Shown here one piece after another: positions 9,301 to 18,734 of a stretch of DNA of 64,000 nt. Within the stretch, counting starts at the first letter, position 1. Each line of letters opens with the position of its first letter. Source of the DNA: BM003 sp963699835 (GTDB lineage: Bacteria > Pseudomonadota > Gammaproteobacteria > Steroidobacterales > BM003); NCBI GenBank assembly GCA_963699835.1, contig CAVOVJ010000005.1:124001-188000 (forward strand), written 5' to 3'. The translations under genes were made by a program, and so were the position numbers. A model generated the notes under the pieces. That model had not been told where the DNA came from and did no database searches. It saw only the letters and a program-made list of their open reading frames with translations.

Positions 9301-10015
9301 TTAGTTGCTGTCGGGCTGGGTTGCGGCGGTATCGGAAGGTTGATCCTCGAGGACCTCGAACTCGCTGTACTCCACTTTGCCATCCAGCAATTCGATGTAG
9401 CGCGTGCGTGCCTCGATGCGCTGGCGGAGCGCCGTCGTAAAGCCCTCTGCATCGGTTACGCTGCCGCGAACACTCGGATTGTAGACCCGTGAATTGGCAC
9501 CGGCCTGCCCGAGACGCGAGCCGGTCGTGGTCTTCAGAGTTCGCTCGTCTTCCTCGATCAGTCTGGCCAGCAGCACGCGGTCACCGTAGCGGGCCTGCAA
9601 CTGCTGGAATTGCGCCTGGGCCCGGGTGCGCTGCTCCGCGTCGAGCTGATCCCATACCTGACCGGCCGCGGTGGTCAGTTGTTCCGCTCCACGCTCCGAT
9701 GCCAGACGCATCCACGCATAGGCTGCAACCGGGTCTTTCGCCACGCCCTCACCGGTAAAATGCATGTAGCCGGCGCGAAACTGGGCAAATTTGTCGCCGA
9801 GGAAGGCGAGATCCTCCGAGTACACTTTGTAGGCTCTTCGTGTACTGACCTTTCTCGTAATACTTGTCGGCGAGTTTCTGCAGCTTGGCGTAATTCAGGT
9901 CCACCGCGGGGTTGGGGAACAAAATTTCCCGATCGGACTGGGGTATCGCCTCCTGCGCATTGGCGCTGGCCAGACCCAGCGCCAACAGAATCAGGACGCT
10001 GATCCTGAATTTCAT
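9301..10015 (-). CDS. Secreted Sel1-repeat protein (one frameshift)
   Basis: The start codon is ATG 10015, with GGGAG nine bases upstream, giving a signal peptide MKFRISVLILLALGLASANA. The frame breaks near 9830: the N-terminal part reads KLADKYYEKGQYTKSLQ and the continuation VYSEDLAFLGDKFAQFRAGY lies in another frame through to 9301. Residues after the break contain one clear Sel1-like/TPR-type repeat (AGYMHFTGEGVAKDPVAAYA). The C-terminal part is charged and unrecognised. It is probably a periplasmic protein of about 237 residues with a helical-repeat interaction surface. No partner is apparent next to it. Confidence 0.75.
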
Positions 10016-10153
10016 TGGCATATCTCCCTGGAGCTTCTTTTGCGGTCGCAATACTGTCTTTGATGCCGCAAACCGGTAAAAAGTTGCAATAAGCGGTCTG
10101 GAGGGCCCTGTGTCGGGCTTATACTTAGACATGATCAGGCCCGGGTGAGCGCG

Positions 10154-10791
10154 ATGAAGAACGAGACCCGCACAAATCTGATGCTACTCTTGGCGGTCGC
10201 CGTCGCAATGGCGGTGTCAGCATACCGGCCGCACGACCGGGCCACCTGGTGGCTCGAGGTCGCGCCGGTACTGGCCGTCGCGCCGGTGCTCGTTGCGACT
10301 TATGCGCGATTCAGGTTTACACCGCTCGTTTACTGGCTGATAGCGATACATGCGCTGATCCTGATACTCGGCGCTCATTACACTTATGCGCGGGTGCCCC
10401 CCGGATTCTGGGTCCAGGAGGCGCTGGACCTGCAGCGCAACCACTACGATCGTCTCGGACATCTGGCCCAGGGCTTCGTGCCGGCCATCGTGTGTGCGCG
10501 AGGTGCTGCTGCGACTCTCACCGCTGGTCCCGCGGGGCGTGGCTGTTCGGCCTCACTACCTGCGTTTGCCTGGCGTTCAGTGCGTTCTACGAGATGATCG
10601 AGTGGTGGGTGGCGCTGGCCGCGGGGGCTGAGGCCGAAGCGTTTTTGGCGACCCAGGGCGACGTGTGGGATACCCAATGGGACATGTTCCTCGCATTGCT
10701 CGGTGCGGTCGCGGCCCAGCTTTTGCTGGGCGGCTGGCATGACCGCCAGCTAGGCGCGCGCGGATTTGCGTCGGCGCCGGCGCAGCAATAG
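10154..10791 (+). CDS. DUF2238 (YjdF-like) membrane protein (two frameshifts)
   Basis: A multi-pass membrane protein of about 212 residues when reassembled. Frame one gives helices up to HYDRLGHLAQGFVPAIV. Near 10495 the frame changes to give REVLLRLSPLVPRG, and near 10540 it changes again to give AWLFGLTTCVCLAFSAFYE and the DUF2238 signature TQGDVWDTQWDMFLALLGA. The two breaks lie within 50 bases. Function of DUF2238 is unknown. The start is ATG 10154, or GTG 10145 three codons earlier. Its 3' end overlaps the convergent Calx-beta gene by about 42 bases. Confidence 0.78.
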
Positions 10792-12219
10792 CAGCGCCGA
10801 GCCCGCAAGCAGAGTCGTTGTGACGCCCGGATAGGCGATCGAGTAAACGACCGGCGTCAGCACGGCGCGCGCGACCCGGCGTGCACCGCGATGCTCCGCG
10901 ATGAAGGCTGCAAGCGGCGGGGAATTGCGGTAGTACCAGGCGGTAAACGCGCGCCCGGCCGCATACCGGCGCAGATGGCGGTCGCGGAAATCGCGCAGGA
11001 CCTCGACATGCGGATCGAGATACGAGCCGTAGGCCGCGGTCGCGATGAAACAGCACCAGCCGAGACAATCACTGTCGCCGCTGCCGTCCGTAACGCCGTC
11101 GTTTTCCAGGATGCGGACGGTTACTTTGTTCGCGCCCGGTTCGAGCGTGGACAGCCGGGTCGGGTTGGTGATCACGACCTGGAAAGGACGTTTTTGCGGA
11201 CCCGGTTCATCGTCGTCGATGATAGGCACCTCGAATGTGCGCGTCGTCTCGCCGTTTTCGAACACCAGCCGCCCGGTCGACGCGACATAGTTGCTGCCCG
11301 CTTTTGCGCCGTCGTCGCCGACACCATCAACAGTGCCGTAATCGACCGTGACCAGCCCGGTGTCGCCATTACGCCGGTTGACCTCGAACAGGACGCTGCC
11401 GACATCCTCCGCCACTTCGTCGTTGCCGGGGTTGATCAATTCGAACTCGCCGGGCTGGCCGGGTTCGTCGTCCTCGATCAGTATCTCGACCGTCAACTGG
11501 CCAATTGCCGCCCGGTCGTCCGGTTCGGCCGACTGCAGAAAAACGTCGAGAAATTCGTTGCCTTCGAGTTCGTCGTCGTTGTTCGCCTCGAACCTGACAT
11601 CCCTGGTCTCGTCGCCTTCGACGAAATCCAGCGTCTCGCGGATGCTCTCGTAGTCGACCCCATCCACGGCGGTCACGCCGACACTGGTGACATCGACCCG
11701 AACGTCGCCAGTGCCCTCGCCACTGCGGCGCACTTTTAGGTTGGTGTTCTCGCCTTCGCGAATCCGGATCGACAACGGGTCGACGAAATCGAGGTCGGTG
11801 TCGGCATTCTGTTCGTCGAGTATCTCAACCCGGATACTGTCGCTACTGCCAATCGTGGCGCCGCCGGATGCGGTGCCCAGCGTCAGCGTTACATACTCGG
11901 TTCCCTCGAGGTCGCCGTCGTCCTCGGCGCGCAGCGTGAAATACTCCGACCCGCCGCCGTCGTCGAAAGTCACGATCCCGCCATCGAGATCGATCGTGTA
12001 GTCCTCGTTGAGCGTGGCGGTGCTCGAAATACTGACATTGACGGTAACCGTCTGCGCCTCGCTCAGATCGTTGGTTCGCACCAGTTGAATTTCAATGTCG
12101 TCGCCCTCGCGGACCTGTACGACCCGGTCGACAAATTGCAGGGCCGCCTGGGACTGGGCGAGGGCGCTGGGGGTGGCGGCCAGAAACAGCGCACCGAGGA
12201 CCAGAAGACGCATAGACAT
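10750..12219 (-). CDS. Calx-beta repeat surface protein with CFI-box C-terminus
   Basis: A 489-residue exported protein. A signal peptide (MRLLVLGALFLAATPSALAQ) is followed by three Calx-beta repeats, roughly 25-135, 140-250 and 255-370, each with an acidic turn (VREGDDIEIQLVR; IREGENTNLKVRR; VAEDVGSVLFEVNR) and a terminal DD/ED-rich strand suited to Ca2+ binding. After a short linker comes CLGWCCFIATAAYGSYLDPH, the CFI-box, then DFRDRHLRR, a hydrophobic stretch and an Arg-rich tail RRRRRKSARA. That end layout (Cys-rich motif, membrane segment, basic tail) resembles C-terminal sorting signals. It is likely a cell-surface or adhesion protein; processing of the CFI-box is inferred. Confidence 0.85.
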   Translation of the reverse strand: MSMRLLVLGALFLAATPSALAQSQAALQFVDRVVQVREGDDIEIQLVRTNDLSEAQTVTVNVSISSTATLNEDYTIDLDGGIVTFDDGGGSEYFTLRAEDDGDLEGTEYVTLTLGTASGGATIGSSDSIRVEILDEQNADTDLDFVDPLSIRIREGENTNLKVRRSGEGTGDVRVDVTSVGVTAVDGVDYESIRETLDFVEGDETRDVRFEANNDDELEGNEFLDVFLQSAEPDDRAAIGQLTVEILIEDDEPGQPGEFELINPGNDEVAEDVGSVLFEVNRRNGDTGLVTVDYGTVDGVGDDGAKAGSNYVASTGRLVFENGETTRTFEVPIIDDDEPGPQKRPFQVVITNPTRLSTLEPGANKVTVRILENDGVTDGSGDSDCLGWCCFIATAAYGSYLDPHVEVLRDFRDRHLRRYAAGRAFTAWYYRNSPPLAAFIAEHRGARRVARAVLTPVVYSIAYPGVTTTLLAGSALLLLRRRRRKSARA

Positions 12220-12231
12220 CTCGCTATCGGG

Positions 12232-12981
12232 TCAGCGTGCCGTGCCTGCCGGCTTGCGGTAAGGGTCGATGATGCGATGGTAGGTGCCGTCGCCTTTCAT
12301 TTCCTCCATGGCGCTCTCGAAGCGGCTGATTATCGTCGCGTGATCAGGATGTTGCAGGCTCACAGCTATACGCAAACCACGCAGCGCGATTGGCGGCGAC
12401 AAGGCGAATTTTTCGGCATCTATAGGGAAATAGGTATCGATGCTGTAGCGTAACGCCAGTTCGCTTCCGATCGTGAAATCGACCCGCCCCTGGCGCAGTT
12501 TAAGAATGACCTGTTGCAGCTGGTTCTCCATGAAACGCGGGTGTTTGTCGAACTGATCGAGGATATCGCCATAGCCGAAATCGCGTACCAGCCCCATCGC
12601 GAGGTCCTTGCGTTCGCCCCCCAGCAACTGCTGGAACGTGTAATCGGTGTCGCGCAGCTTGGCTACGCGTATGACGTTTTGCAGATAGGGTTTCGAGAAT
12701 GCCAGCGTCTGCGCGCGTTCCTCGGTCCGCCAGATGCCGATGATGACGCCGCCGAGACCCATGCCGGCGCCCTGGGCAATCCGCTCCCAGTTGCCGATCA
12801 CGAACTTGGTTTCATAGCCCGCGCGGCGCATCGCCTCGGCTACCAGTTGCGCCGCCATACCGTTGCCTGGCAGGGATTGTTCCGAAAACGGCGGCCACGA
12901 ACTGGCAACCAGATTAAGCGTTTCGGCGCGCGCAATCGGCGCGAGCAGCAACAAGGTGACCAGTGGCAGCCATTTTTTCAC
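12232..12981 (-). CDS. Periplasmic solute-binding protein, family 3-like
   Basis: 249 residues with a clean signal peptide (MKKWLPLVTLLLLAPIARA) and the two-lobe SBP_bac_3 pattern: NLVASSWPPFSEQSLPGNGM, then AAQLVAEAMRRAGYETKFV, and the hinge region IIGIWRTEERAQTLAFSKPY. No ABC permease or ATPase is adjacent, so it may be a stand-alone sensor-type or scavenging binding protein. It ends 12 bp before the Calx-beta gene in the same direction. Ligand unknown; polar amino-acid-like ligands are usual for the family. Confidence 0.82.
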   Translation of the reverse strand: MKKWLPLVTLLLLAPIARAETLNLVASSWPPFSEQSLPGNGMAAQLVAEAMRRAGYETKFVIGNWERIAQGAGMGLGGVIIGIWRTEERAQTLAFSKPYLQNVIRVAKLRDTDYTFQQLLGGERKDLAMGLVRDFGYGDILDQFDKHPRFMENQLQQVILKLRQGRVDFTIGSELALRYSIDTYFPIDAEKFALSPPIALRGLRIAVSLQHPDHATIISRFESAMEEMKGDGTYHRIIDPYRKPAGTAR

Positions 12982-13137
12982 GGGGTGGTTCTCCGAGCGA
13001 ATTCAGGAGGCAACTGTACACCGCCGATCACTCGCGGGGAATGCGCGCCGCGCTGCGCTGAGCGCAGGGGTCTGCGACGCGTTGCCGCTAGCCTCGGTAT
13101 TCTGCGGCCACGGGCCGGACGGGCTGGCCGCTCCGGG

Positions 13138-13767
13138 TCAGGCCGTGGCGCTGGGCCGCGCGGCGACTCGTTCATGCCAAGCGGCGAGGTTGTCGAGACT
13201 CTCCGCGGGCTTTTGTTTGACCCAGCGTGCAAAATCGACGACCACCAGCGCCGTGATGTCGGCTACCGAGAATGAGCCGGCGATAAACTCGCGACCTTCC
13301 AGGCGCTGATCAAGACGCTCGAAAAAACGCGCCAGGGTTGCCTGTCCGCGTTCGACCAGCGCCGGAATCTGGGCGATTCCGCCGGGCGCGCCGGTCAGCC
13401 CGCGGTCGGCGAAGTGTTGCGACGAGTTGCGCAGCATATCGGCAACCGCCGCCAGCCCGTTGTACTCGATGATCCGTATCCACATCTCGACCAGGCCTTG
13501 CGATCTCGCGTCGGTTCCGAACAACGGTGGATCGGGGTAAAGGGCTTCGAGATATCTGCATATAGCCATCGACTCGCTGATCACGGTGCCGTCATCGAGT
13601 TCGAGCGCGGGCACGGTGTAGCTCGGGTTTTTTTTCGCAAAGCCGGATTCGAATTGTTGCCGTTGCGCCAGATCGACCTGCACTGTGGGGATGGCAAGGT
13701 CCTTTTCTGCCAGATAGATACGCACCCTGCGTGGGCTCGGGGCAGGCTGGTAGTCGTACAACTTCAT
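13138..13767 (-). CDS. Glutathione S-transferase
   Basis: 209 residues. An N-terminal thioredoxin-fold domain (MKLYDYQPAPSPRRVRIYLA) holds the glutathione-binding signature NPSYTVPALELDDGTVISES with the cis-Pro and SES loop, followed by an all-helical C-terminal domain containing GSFSVADITALVVVDFARW (N-capping box). The active-site region SPRR suggests a Ser-type, beta/nu-like GST. Start ATG 13767 has GAGGAG about six bases upstream; the longer open frame from 13866 has no such site. It likely conjugates or reduces electrophiles in the cytoplasm. Confidence 0.9.
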   Translation of the reverse strand: MKLYDYQPAPSPRRVRIYLAEKDLAIPTVQVDLAQRQQFESGFAKKNPSYTVPALELDDGTVISESMAICRYLEALYPDPPLFGTDARSQGLVEMWIRIIEYNGLAAVADMLRNSSQHFADRGLTGAPGGIAQIPALVERGQATLARFFERLDQRLEGREFIAGSFSVADITALVVVDFARWVKQKPAESLDNLAAWHERVAARPSATA

Positions 13768-13792
13768 CGTCGTCTCCTCGGCGCGGCCGCGC

Positions 13793-14647
13793 CTATATTC
13801 CGTGTTTTCGGAACTCGCCCAGAAAGATCTCGGGTCGTGGACGGACGCGGTAGTTGTCCGTCTCATCGCTGTAGATTACGCGTGCCTCGGCATCCAGCAG
13901 GATCGTGGTCGGCAGGACAGTATCACGCCCGTAACGCCCCCGCAGGCCCACCGGTACACCATCGTGCTGGAGCAAGCCGAGACCGGCCGCGGCGTTGCAA
14001 TCCGTATCGACCCAGAATTCGATTGCGACGTTGAGTGATTCGGCGACCCGCCGGGTCAGGTCGGCCGGTTGCGGGCTGACGAAGATGAGCCTGACGCCGC
14101 GTTCGTTCAGTTCGCGATATCGTCGTGCCAGCTGCTGAACCTGGGTCGTGCAGAAGGGGCACCAGTTGCCGCGGAAGAACATCAATAGGGTCGGCGTACC
14201 AGCAAGGTCGGCGGTGCTGACCATGTTTCCGCCAAGATCGCGGGCGCTGACAACGGGTAGTTTCTGCCCCAGCTGGAGTTGCGGGTTGACCTCCCGGCCG
14301 AAGCGCGAATACCACAGATCGAATACCACGTACCCGACCGCAACCAGCGCGGCAAGCGCGGCAATCGCGGTTGCTCCCGGTTCGCTGGAAGCTGCCCATG
14401 CAGACAGCAGCAGGCCGCTCACCGCGACCATTCGCAGCAGCGCGGAAGCGATGCCGCCCGCGGCGCTCTTGCCACCCTGATGCGCGCGTAGCCACAGAAA
14501 AATAAACGGCACACTGGCTATGCTTGCGCCGGTCCAGGCCAGTCGCGCGGGACCCGTGACCAGGCCGATCAGGCTCGCGGCAAATGTACCGGCGCAGACA
14601 AGGAAATAGATAAACCCGAACCATGCCTTGATATTGTTGTTTTTCAC
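13793..14647 (-). CDS. Membrane-anchored redoxin (AhpC/TSA family)
   Basis: 284 residues. The first 115 contain four predicted membrane helices (FGFIYFLVCAGTFAASLIGL; SVPFIFLWLRA; MVAVSGLLLSAWAAS; ATAIAALAALVAVGYVVF). A redoxin domain follows, with the redox motif GNWCPFCTTQ, thioredoxin-like TLLMFF strand and LPTTILLDAEARVIY. The four-helix membrane module joined to a peroxiredoxin-like domain is not the common secreted TlpA design. Topology would decide whether it works in the periplasm or cytoplasm. It lies just upstream of the GST and downstream of cnoX in the same direction, making a small redox cluster. Confidence 0.82.
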   Translation of the reverse strand: MKNNNIKAWFGFIYFLVCAGTFAASLIGLVTGPARLAWTGASIASVPFIFLWLRAHQGGKSAAGGIASALLRMVAVSGLLLSAWAASSEPGATAIAALAALVAVGYVVFDLWYSRFGREVNPQLQLGQKLPVVSARDLGGNMVSTADLAGTPTLLMFFRGNWCPFCTTQVQQLARRYRELNERGVRLIFVSPQPADLTRRVAESLNVAIEFWVDTDCNAAAGLGLLQHDGVPVGLRGRYGRDTVLPTTILLDAEARVIYSDETDNYRVRPRPEIFLGEFRKHGI

Positions 14648-14665
14648 TGGCGTCCTCGCGTGTGG

Positions 14666-15505
14666 TTAATGCAACGCGCTCGCCATTTTGCGCCGATAAC
14701 GGCCGACGAGATCGTCGTGCTCGCCGAGCAACTCGAAAATTGCCTTGATGACTGTCCGGGTTTGCCCGTCCTTGTAGTCGGGTGAAAGACGCAGCACCCG
14801 CATTAACGTCTCTAGCGCTGCCTCATGGTTGCCCGCGAGTGCGGCGGATGCTGCAGTCCGGGTCAGTGTCCCCGGATCCTTTGCAGTGGCGGCGTCCGTT
14901 TCCGCCTGCGCAAGCTGCGCCAGCAGCGCCCGTGCCTTCAGGCGGCGGAACTGAGGGTCGTCCAGGGCGGCGGCCGGAAGGCGCGAGAGGAGCTGATCGG
15001 CTTCCTCGAGCCGGCCCGTGTCCAGGCACAGATCGGCGAGATCGGCCCGTATCCCGAGGTTGTCCGGGTCCGCGGCAGCTGTCTCGCGCAACAGGTCGGT
15101 GGCCTCATCCTCACGGCCCTGCTCGCGCAGAGCGGCTGCCTGAAGGCGTTGCGAATCGGAGGCGCGCGGCAGATGGGGGGTAATGAGCTGCTCGACCGCG
15201 GCGGCGCTTTGCGCGCCGACAAAACGATCGACGATGGCGCCCTTCACAAACAGCAATACCGTCGGCAGGCTGCGAACGCCAAGCTGGGCAGCGAGATCGG
15301 GTTCCGCATCGCTGTTGACCTTGGCTACCAGTACCGCGCCGTCGTATTTTGCGGCTACCGCATCCAGCACCGGTGCCAGCATTTTGCACGGACCGCACCA
15401 TTCGGCCCAGAAATCGGCCAGCACCAGGCGCTCGTGCGAGGCGTCCAGCACACGCGTCTCGAACTCGTCCACGCTGACGTCAAATACGAATTCACTGCTG
15501 CTCAT
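14666..15505 (-). CDS. cnoX: Thioredoxin-TPR co-chaperone CnoX (YbbN)
   Basis: 279 residues: thioredoxin domain at 1-110 with WAEWCGPCKML and cis-Pro SLPTVLLF, followed by TPR repeats (LREQGREDEATDLL; LDTGRLEEADQLLSRL; ALAGNHEAALETLMRV). CnoX protects unfolded proteins under hypochlorite or oxidative stress and hands them to GroEL or DnaK. This copy keeps both redox cysteines (CGPC), unlike E. coli YbbN, so it may retain thioredoxin activity. ATG 15505 has AGGGAAAG upstream; the long open extension to 15802 shows no domain. Confidence 0.9.
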   Translation of the reverse strand: MSSSEFVFDVSVDEFETRVLDASHERLVLADFWAEWCGPCKMLAPVLDAVAAKYDGAVLVAKVNSDAEPDLAAQLGVRSLPTVLLFVKGAIVDRFVGAQSAAAVEQLITPHLPRASDSQRLQAAALREQGREDEATDLLRETAAADPDNLGIRADLADLCLDTGRLEEADQLLSRLPAAALDDPQFRRLKARALLAQLAQAETDAATAKDPGTLTRTAASAALAGNHEAALETLMRVLRLSPDYKDGQTRTVIKAIFELLGEHDDLVGRYRRKMASALH

Positions 15506-15558
15506 AAGCTTTCCCTGCGGCGCCCGCGAGGGGGCAGATGCGGGTGAACCCGCTGAAC

Positions 15559-16092
15559 TCAAGCATCGGGCACTATTCCGAGCTGGCTGGCTGCGCGCAG
15601 CAGCCCGATTACGCTCTTCGCATCTTCGATGGTGCCGCAGAGCGCATGCTGCGCGGCGGTAGCGAGTGGCAGCCACCTCAATTCGAAGATTTCGCCGGGC
15701 TCCGCCCGAGCATTGGTGGCCGTCAGTTCCTGAGCGAGAAAGAGATGTACAACCTCGGTAAACACGCCCGGCGAGCTGACTATCGCACCGAGGCTGTGCC
15801 ATCTTGCGGCCTCGAGTCCGGCCTCTTCGGTCAGCTCCCGCCGGGCGGTCACCAGGGGTTCCTCGTCGGGTTCCAGCCGGCCTGCCGGAATTTCACACAG
15901 CCTTCGCCCCATCACATGCCGGTGCTGATCGAGCAGACAAACCCGATTGTCGCGGTCGAGCGCGACGATAGCCGCACCGCCGGGGTGCTCGACGACGTCG
16001 AACTCAAGGGTTGATCCGTCTGCCAGCTCGACGGTCTCGTTACGGACCGTGACGACACGGCCATAAAATTCGCTGCGCTGGTTGTCTCTCAT
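15559..16092 (-). CDS. NUDIX hydrolase, ADP-ribose pyrophosphatase type
   Basis: 177 residues. The complete NUDIX box fits GRLEPDEEPLVTARREL followed by TEEAGLE (Gx5Ex7REUxEExGU), preceded by VCLLDQHRHVMGRRLCEIPA, typical of ADP-sugar/ADP-ribose pyrophosphatases. Its ATG at 16092 overlaps the stop of the upstream ion-channel gene by four bases (ATGA), so translation is probably coupled; the longer open frame up to 16140 is therefore not the start. Confidence 0.88.
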   Translation of the reverse strand: MRDNQRSEFYGRVVTVRNETVELADGSTLEFDVVEHPGGAAIVALDRDNRVCLLDQHRHVMGRRLCEIPAGRLEPDEEPLVTARRELTEEAGLEAARWHSLGAIVSSPGVFTEVVHLFLAQELTATNARAEPGEIFELRWLPLATAAQHALCGTIEDAKSVIGLLRAASQLGIVPDA

Positions 16093-16964
16093 GACTCGTC
16101 GGCGTGACGATGCAGCAATGCCTTGCCACATTTTTTGCAATAGGCCGCATCACTGTCGTGATCGACAGCGCCGCAGGCGGGGCAGACCGCCTCGAGCCGT
16201 TCGCGATGTATCGCGTGACCTAGTTCGGCGGCATAAATGCCGGTTGGCACCGCGATGATGCCGTAACCCATGATCATAATGACGGCTGAGATGAATTGGC
16301 CAAGCGGCGTCTGCGGTGTGATGTCGCCGTAACCGACCGTGGTGAGCGTTACCACGCTCCAGTAGATGCTGCGCGGAATGCTGGTGAAGCCGCTTTCCTT
16401 GCCCTCGACCAGGTACATGATCGAGCCAAAAATCACCACCAGCGTTACGATGGCAAAGACGAATACGAAGATTTTGCGCGCGCTGGAGCGCATCGCCGCC
16501 ATCAGACTGTCGGCCTCGCCCACGTAGCGGCGGAGTTTCAAAACGCGGAAAATGCGCAGGATTCGCAGGATCCGGACCAGCATCAGGTAGCTGCCACCGG
16601 TCAGCAGCAATTCGAGATAGGTCGGCAATACCGCTAGCAGGTCGATAATCCCGTAAAAGCTGCGGGCATAGTTCAGCGGGTGCTTGACGCAGGCGAGACG
16701 CAGCAGGTACTCGACGGTAAAAATGATCGTGAATAGCCACTCGGCGCGGATTATCAGTCCCTCGTGCCGCAGCCGTATCGGCTCTACCGTGTAGAAACAG
16801 ATCGCAAAAACGCTGGCGATAATCGCAACGATCAGAACAAGGTCGAAAAATTTGCCGAGCGGCGTGTCGGTCTTGAATATGGTGACGAACACCGCTTTCT
16901 GCCATTGCGCGTTGCCCGCCTCGTTCTTGCCGTCGCTCAACAGGTGCCGGGAAAAAACTGTCAT
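16089..16964 (-). CDS. Voltage-gated K+ channel-type protein with zinc-ribbon tail
   Basis: 291 residues with six membrane helices. S4 is Arg-rich (RILRILRIFRVLKLRR), and the pore carries the selectivity filter TLTTVGYGD, so it is a voltage-gated potassium channel of the Kv/KvAP class. The last 35 residues form a small zinc ribbon (CPACG, 14 residues, CKKCG), which is unusual for a channel and may bind a partner or metal. Start ATG 16964 is preferred over 17015 because MTVFSRHLLSDG leads directly to the cytoplasmic N-terminus. It shares an ATGA overlap with the NUDIX gene. Confidence 0.9.
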   Translation of the reverse strand: MTVFSRHLLSDGKNEAGNAQWQKAVFVTIFKTDTPLGKFFDLVLIVAIIASVFAICFYTVEPIRLRHEGLIIRAEWLFTIIFTVEYLLRLACVKHPLNYARSFYGIIDLLAVLPTYLELLLTGGSYLMLVRILRILRIFRVLKLRRYVGEADSLMAAMRSSARKIFVFVFAIVTLVVIFGSIMYLVEGKESGFTSIPRSIYWSVVTLTTVGYGDITPQTPLGQFISAVIMIMGYGIIAVPTGIYAAELGHAIHRERLEAVCPACGAVDHDSDAAYCKKCGKALLHRHADES

Positions 16965-17033
16965 GGTGTTCCGCCGATTGCCGTCCCTACGGGACCGGCT
17001 ATAGCATACCGCCACTGAACCCTTCTTGCGGAG

Positions 17034-18712
17034 TTGAAAAGTCCATGCTCAGACCGGCGCTCTACCCGTCACTGGGCGATTTTGCTTGCCGTGTTTGCCG
17101 CGGCGTCACCTCAGGCTGCCACCGATGCCGATGTCGGCAACCGGATTATCGATACGCTGGAGGCATGGCGCGGCGGCGGTCAGTCAGTGTTGATGGCGGC
17201 GCCGGTCGTGGGCGCATTTTACGCAAGCCGCGGTTATCGTCCGGCCTGGAGCGACCAGCGTAATCGCGAGGACATGATTGTCTCGATCCTTGATGCTGCG
17301 GCAGCGGGACTTAGTCCGGACGAGTATCATTTGCGCGAAATCGAGCGGCTACGAGACGCCGGTGACGGCGCGGCGGCGCAGGCGGAACTCGATATTCTGC
17401 TGACGGATGCATTGTTCGTGCTCGGTTACCACTACCGTTTCGGCAAGGTCGATCCGCAATCGGTCAATCCCCACTGGAATATGCCGAATCGATTCGGGGA
17501 AGAGGATCCCGTCGCGCTGGTGAGTACCGCGCTGGATGCGCACGCAGTAGGCGAGTTTCTTGCCGAACGCTCAGCCCGAACATAATTTTTATCAGCGCCT
17601 GAAGACTGCGCTGGCCGGTTACCGCAGTCTTGAGCTGGCCGGGGGCTGGCCCGAGATCCCTGAGGGTGAAACCCTGCGCCTCGGCGTTGACGATCCGCGC
17701 GTGCTGCTGCTGCGGCGGCGGCTTGACGCTGACGCGTGACCTGGCGCAGGGCACGGCGGACTCGAGCGTTTTCGATGACGATGTCGATCGCGCCGTACGC
17801 GTGTTCCAGTACCGCATGGGTCTTACCGATGACGGTGTTGTCGGCCAGAATACGCTGGCCGCGCTCAATGTGCCCGTCGCGACGCGGATCGAACAGATCC
17901 GTATCAACCTCGAGCGGGCCCGATGGATACTGCATGATCTCGACCCGCATGCCGTGGTCGTCAATGTGGCCGGTTTCATGGCATACGTCACCGAGGGAGA
18001 AAATGTGACCTGGATGACCCGGGTACAGGTCGGCAAGCCCTATCACATGACGCCGCTGTTTCGCGACGAGGTGAGTTACATCGAGATCAATCCGACGTGG
18101 ACGGTGCCCTACAGTATTTCAACCAGGGAACTGCTGCCGAAAATCAGGAAAGATCCGGATTATCTCGCCGATCACAACATGATCGTGCTCGACCGCAGCG
18201 GCCAACAGGTGGATCCGGCCGGCATTGACTGGGGCGGCCTTTCCGCGAGCAGGTTTCCTTACACGCTGCAACAGCAACCGGGTTCCGACAATGCATTGGG
18301 GCGTATCAAGTTTATGTTCCCGAACGAGCACTCGGTCTATCTCCACGATACGCCGAGCAAGGCGCTGTTCGCGCACGATTACCGGGTATTCAGCCACGGC
18401 TGTATTCGGGTCCAGAATCCATACCGGCTGGCGCAGATTCTCCTCGATGACAACGAGAAGTGGAGCATCGAAAAAATCGAGGCGGCCGTAGACAGCCGGG
18501 TGACCCAGCGCATCGTACTCGACAAGAAGATCCCGATTTACCTTACCTACTGGACCGCTGCGGTGGATGACGACCTCGAGGTCAATTTCAGTCGTGATCC
18601 CTACGATCGCGACGCGCGTGTTCTGGCCGCGCTCGACCAGCCGTTCGTGGCGCCGGCGCGAGTGCGCGAACGCGCCCGGCAGATGTCGGGTCAGGAGTCC
18701 GGCAGGCCCTGA
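17034..18712 (+). CDS. L,D-transpeptidase, LdtD/YcbB family (two frameshifts)
   Basis: Reassembled it is about 555 residues: a signal peptide (HWAILLAVFAAASPQAA), a peptidoglycan-scaffold region (FYASRGYRPAWSD), a peptidoglycan-binding domain (DPRVLLLRRRL, then RAVRVFQYRMGLTDDGVVG) and the YkuD catalytic domain with FSHGCIRVQNPYRLA holding the nucleophilic Cys. It makes 3-3 crosslinks in the periplasm. The frame shifts near 17570 (after LAERSA, going on as QPEHNFYQRLKTAL) and near 17730 (after VLLLRRRL, going on as TLTRDLAQG). The TTG at 17034 is the best start seen, although GGAG directly abuts it; a further N-terminal error is possible. Confidence 0.82.
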
Positions 18713-18734
18713 AGGTTGCCTGACCGGGGCGGGG

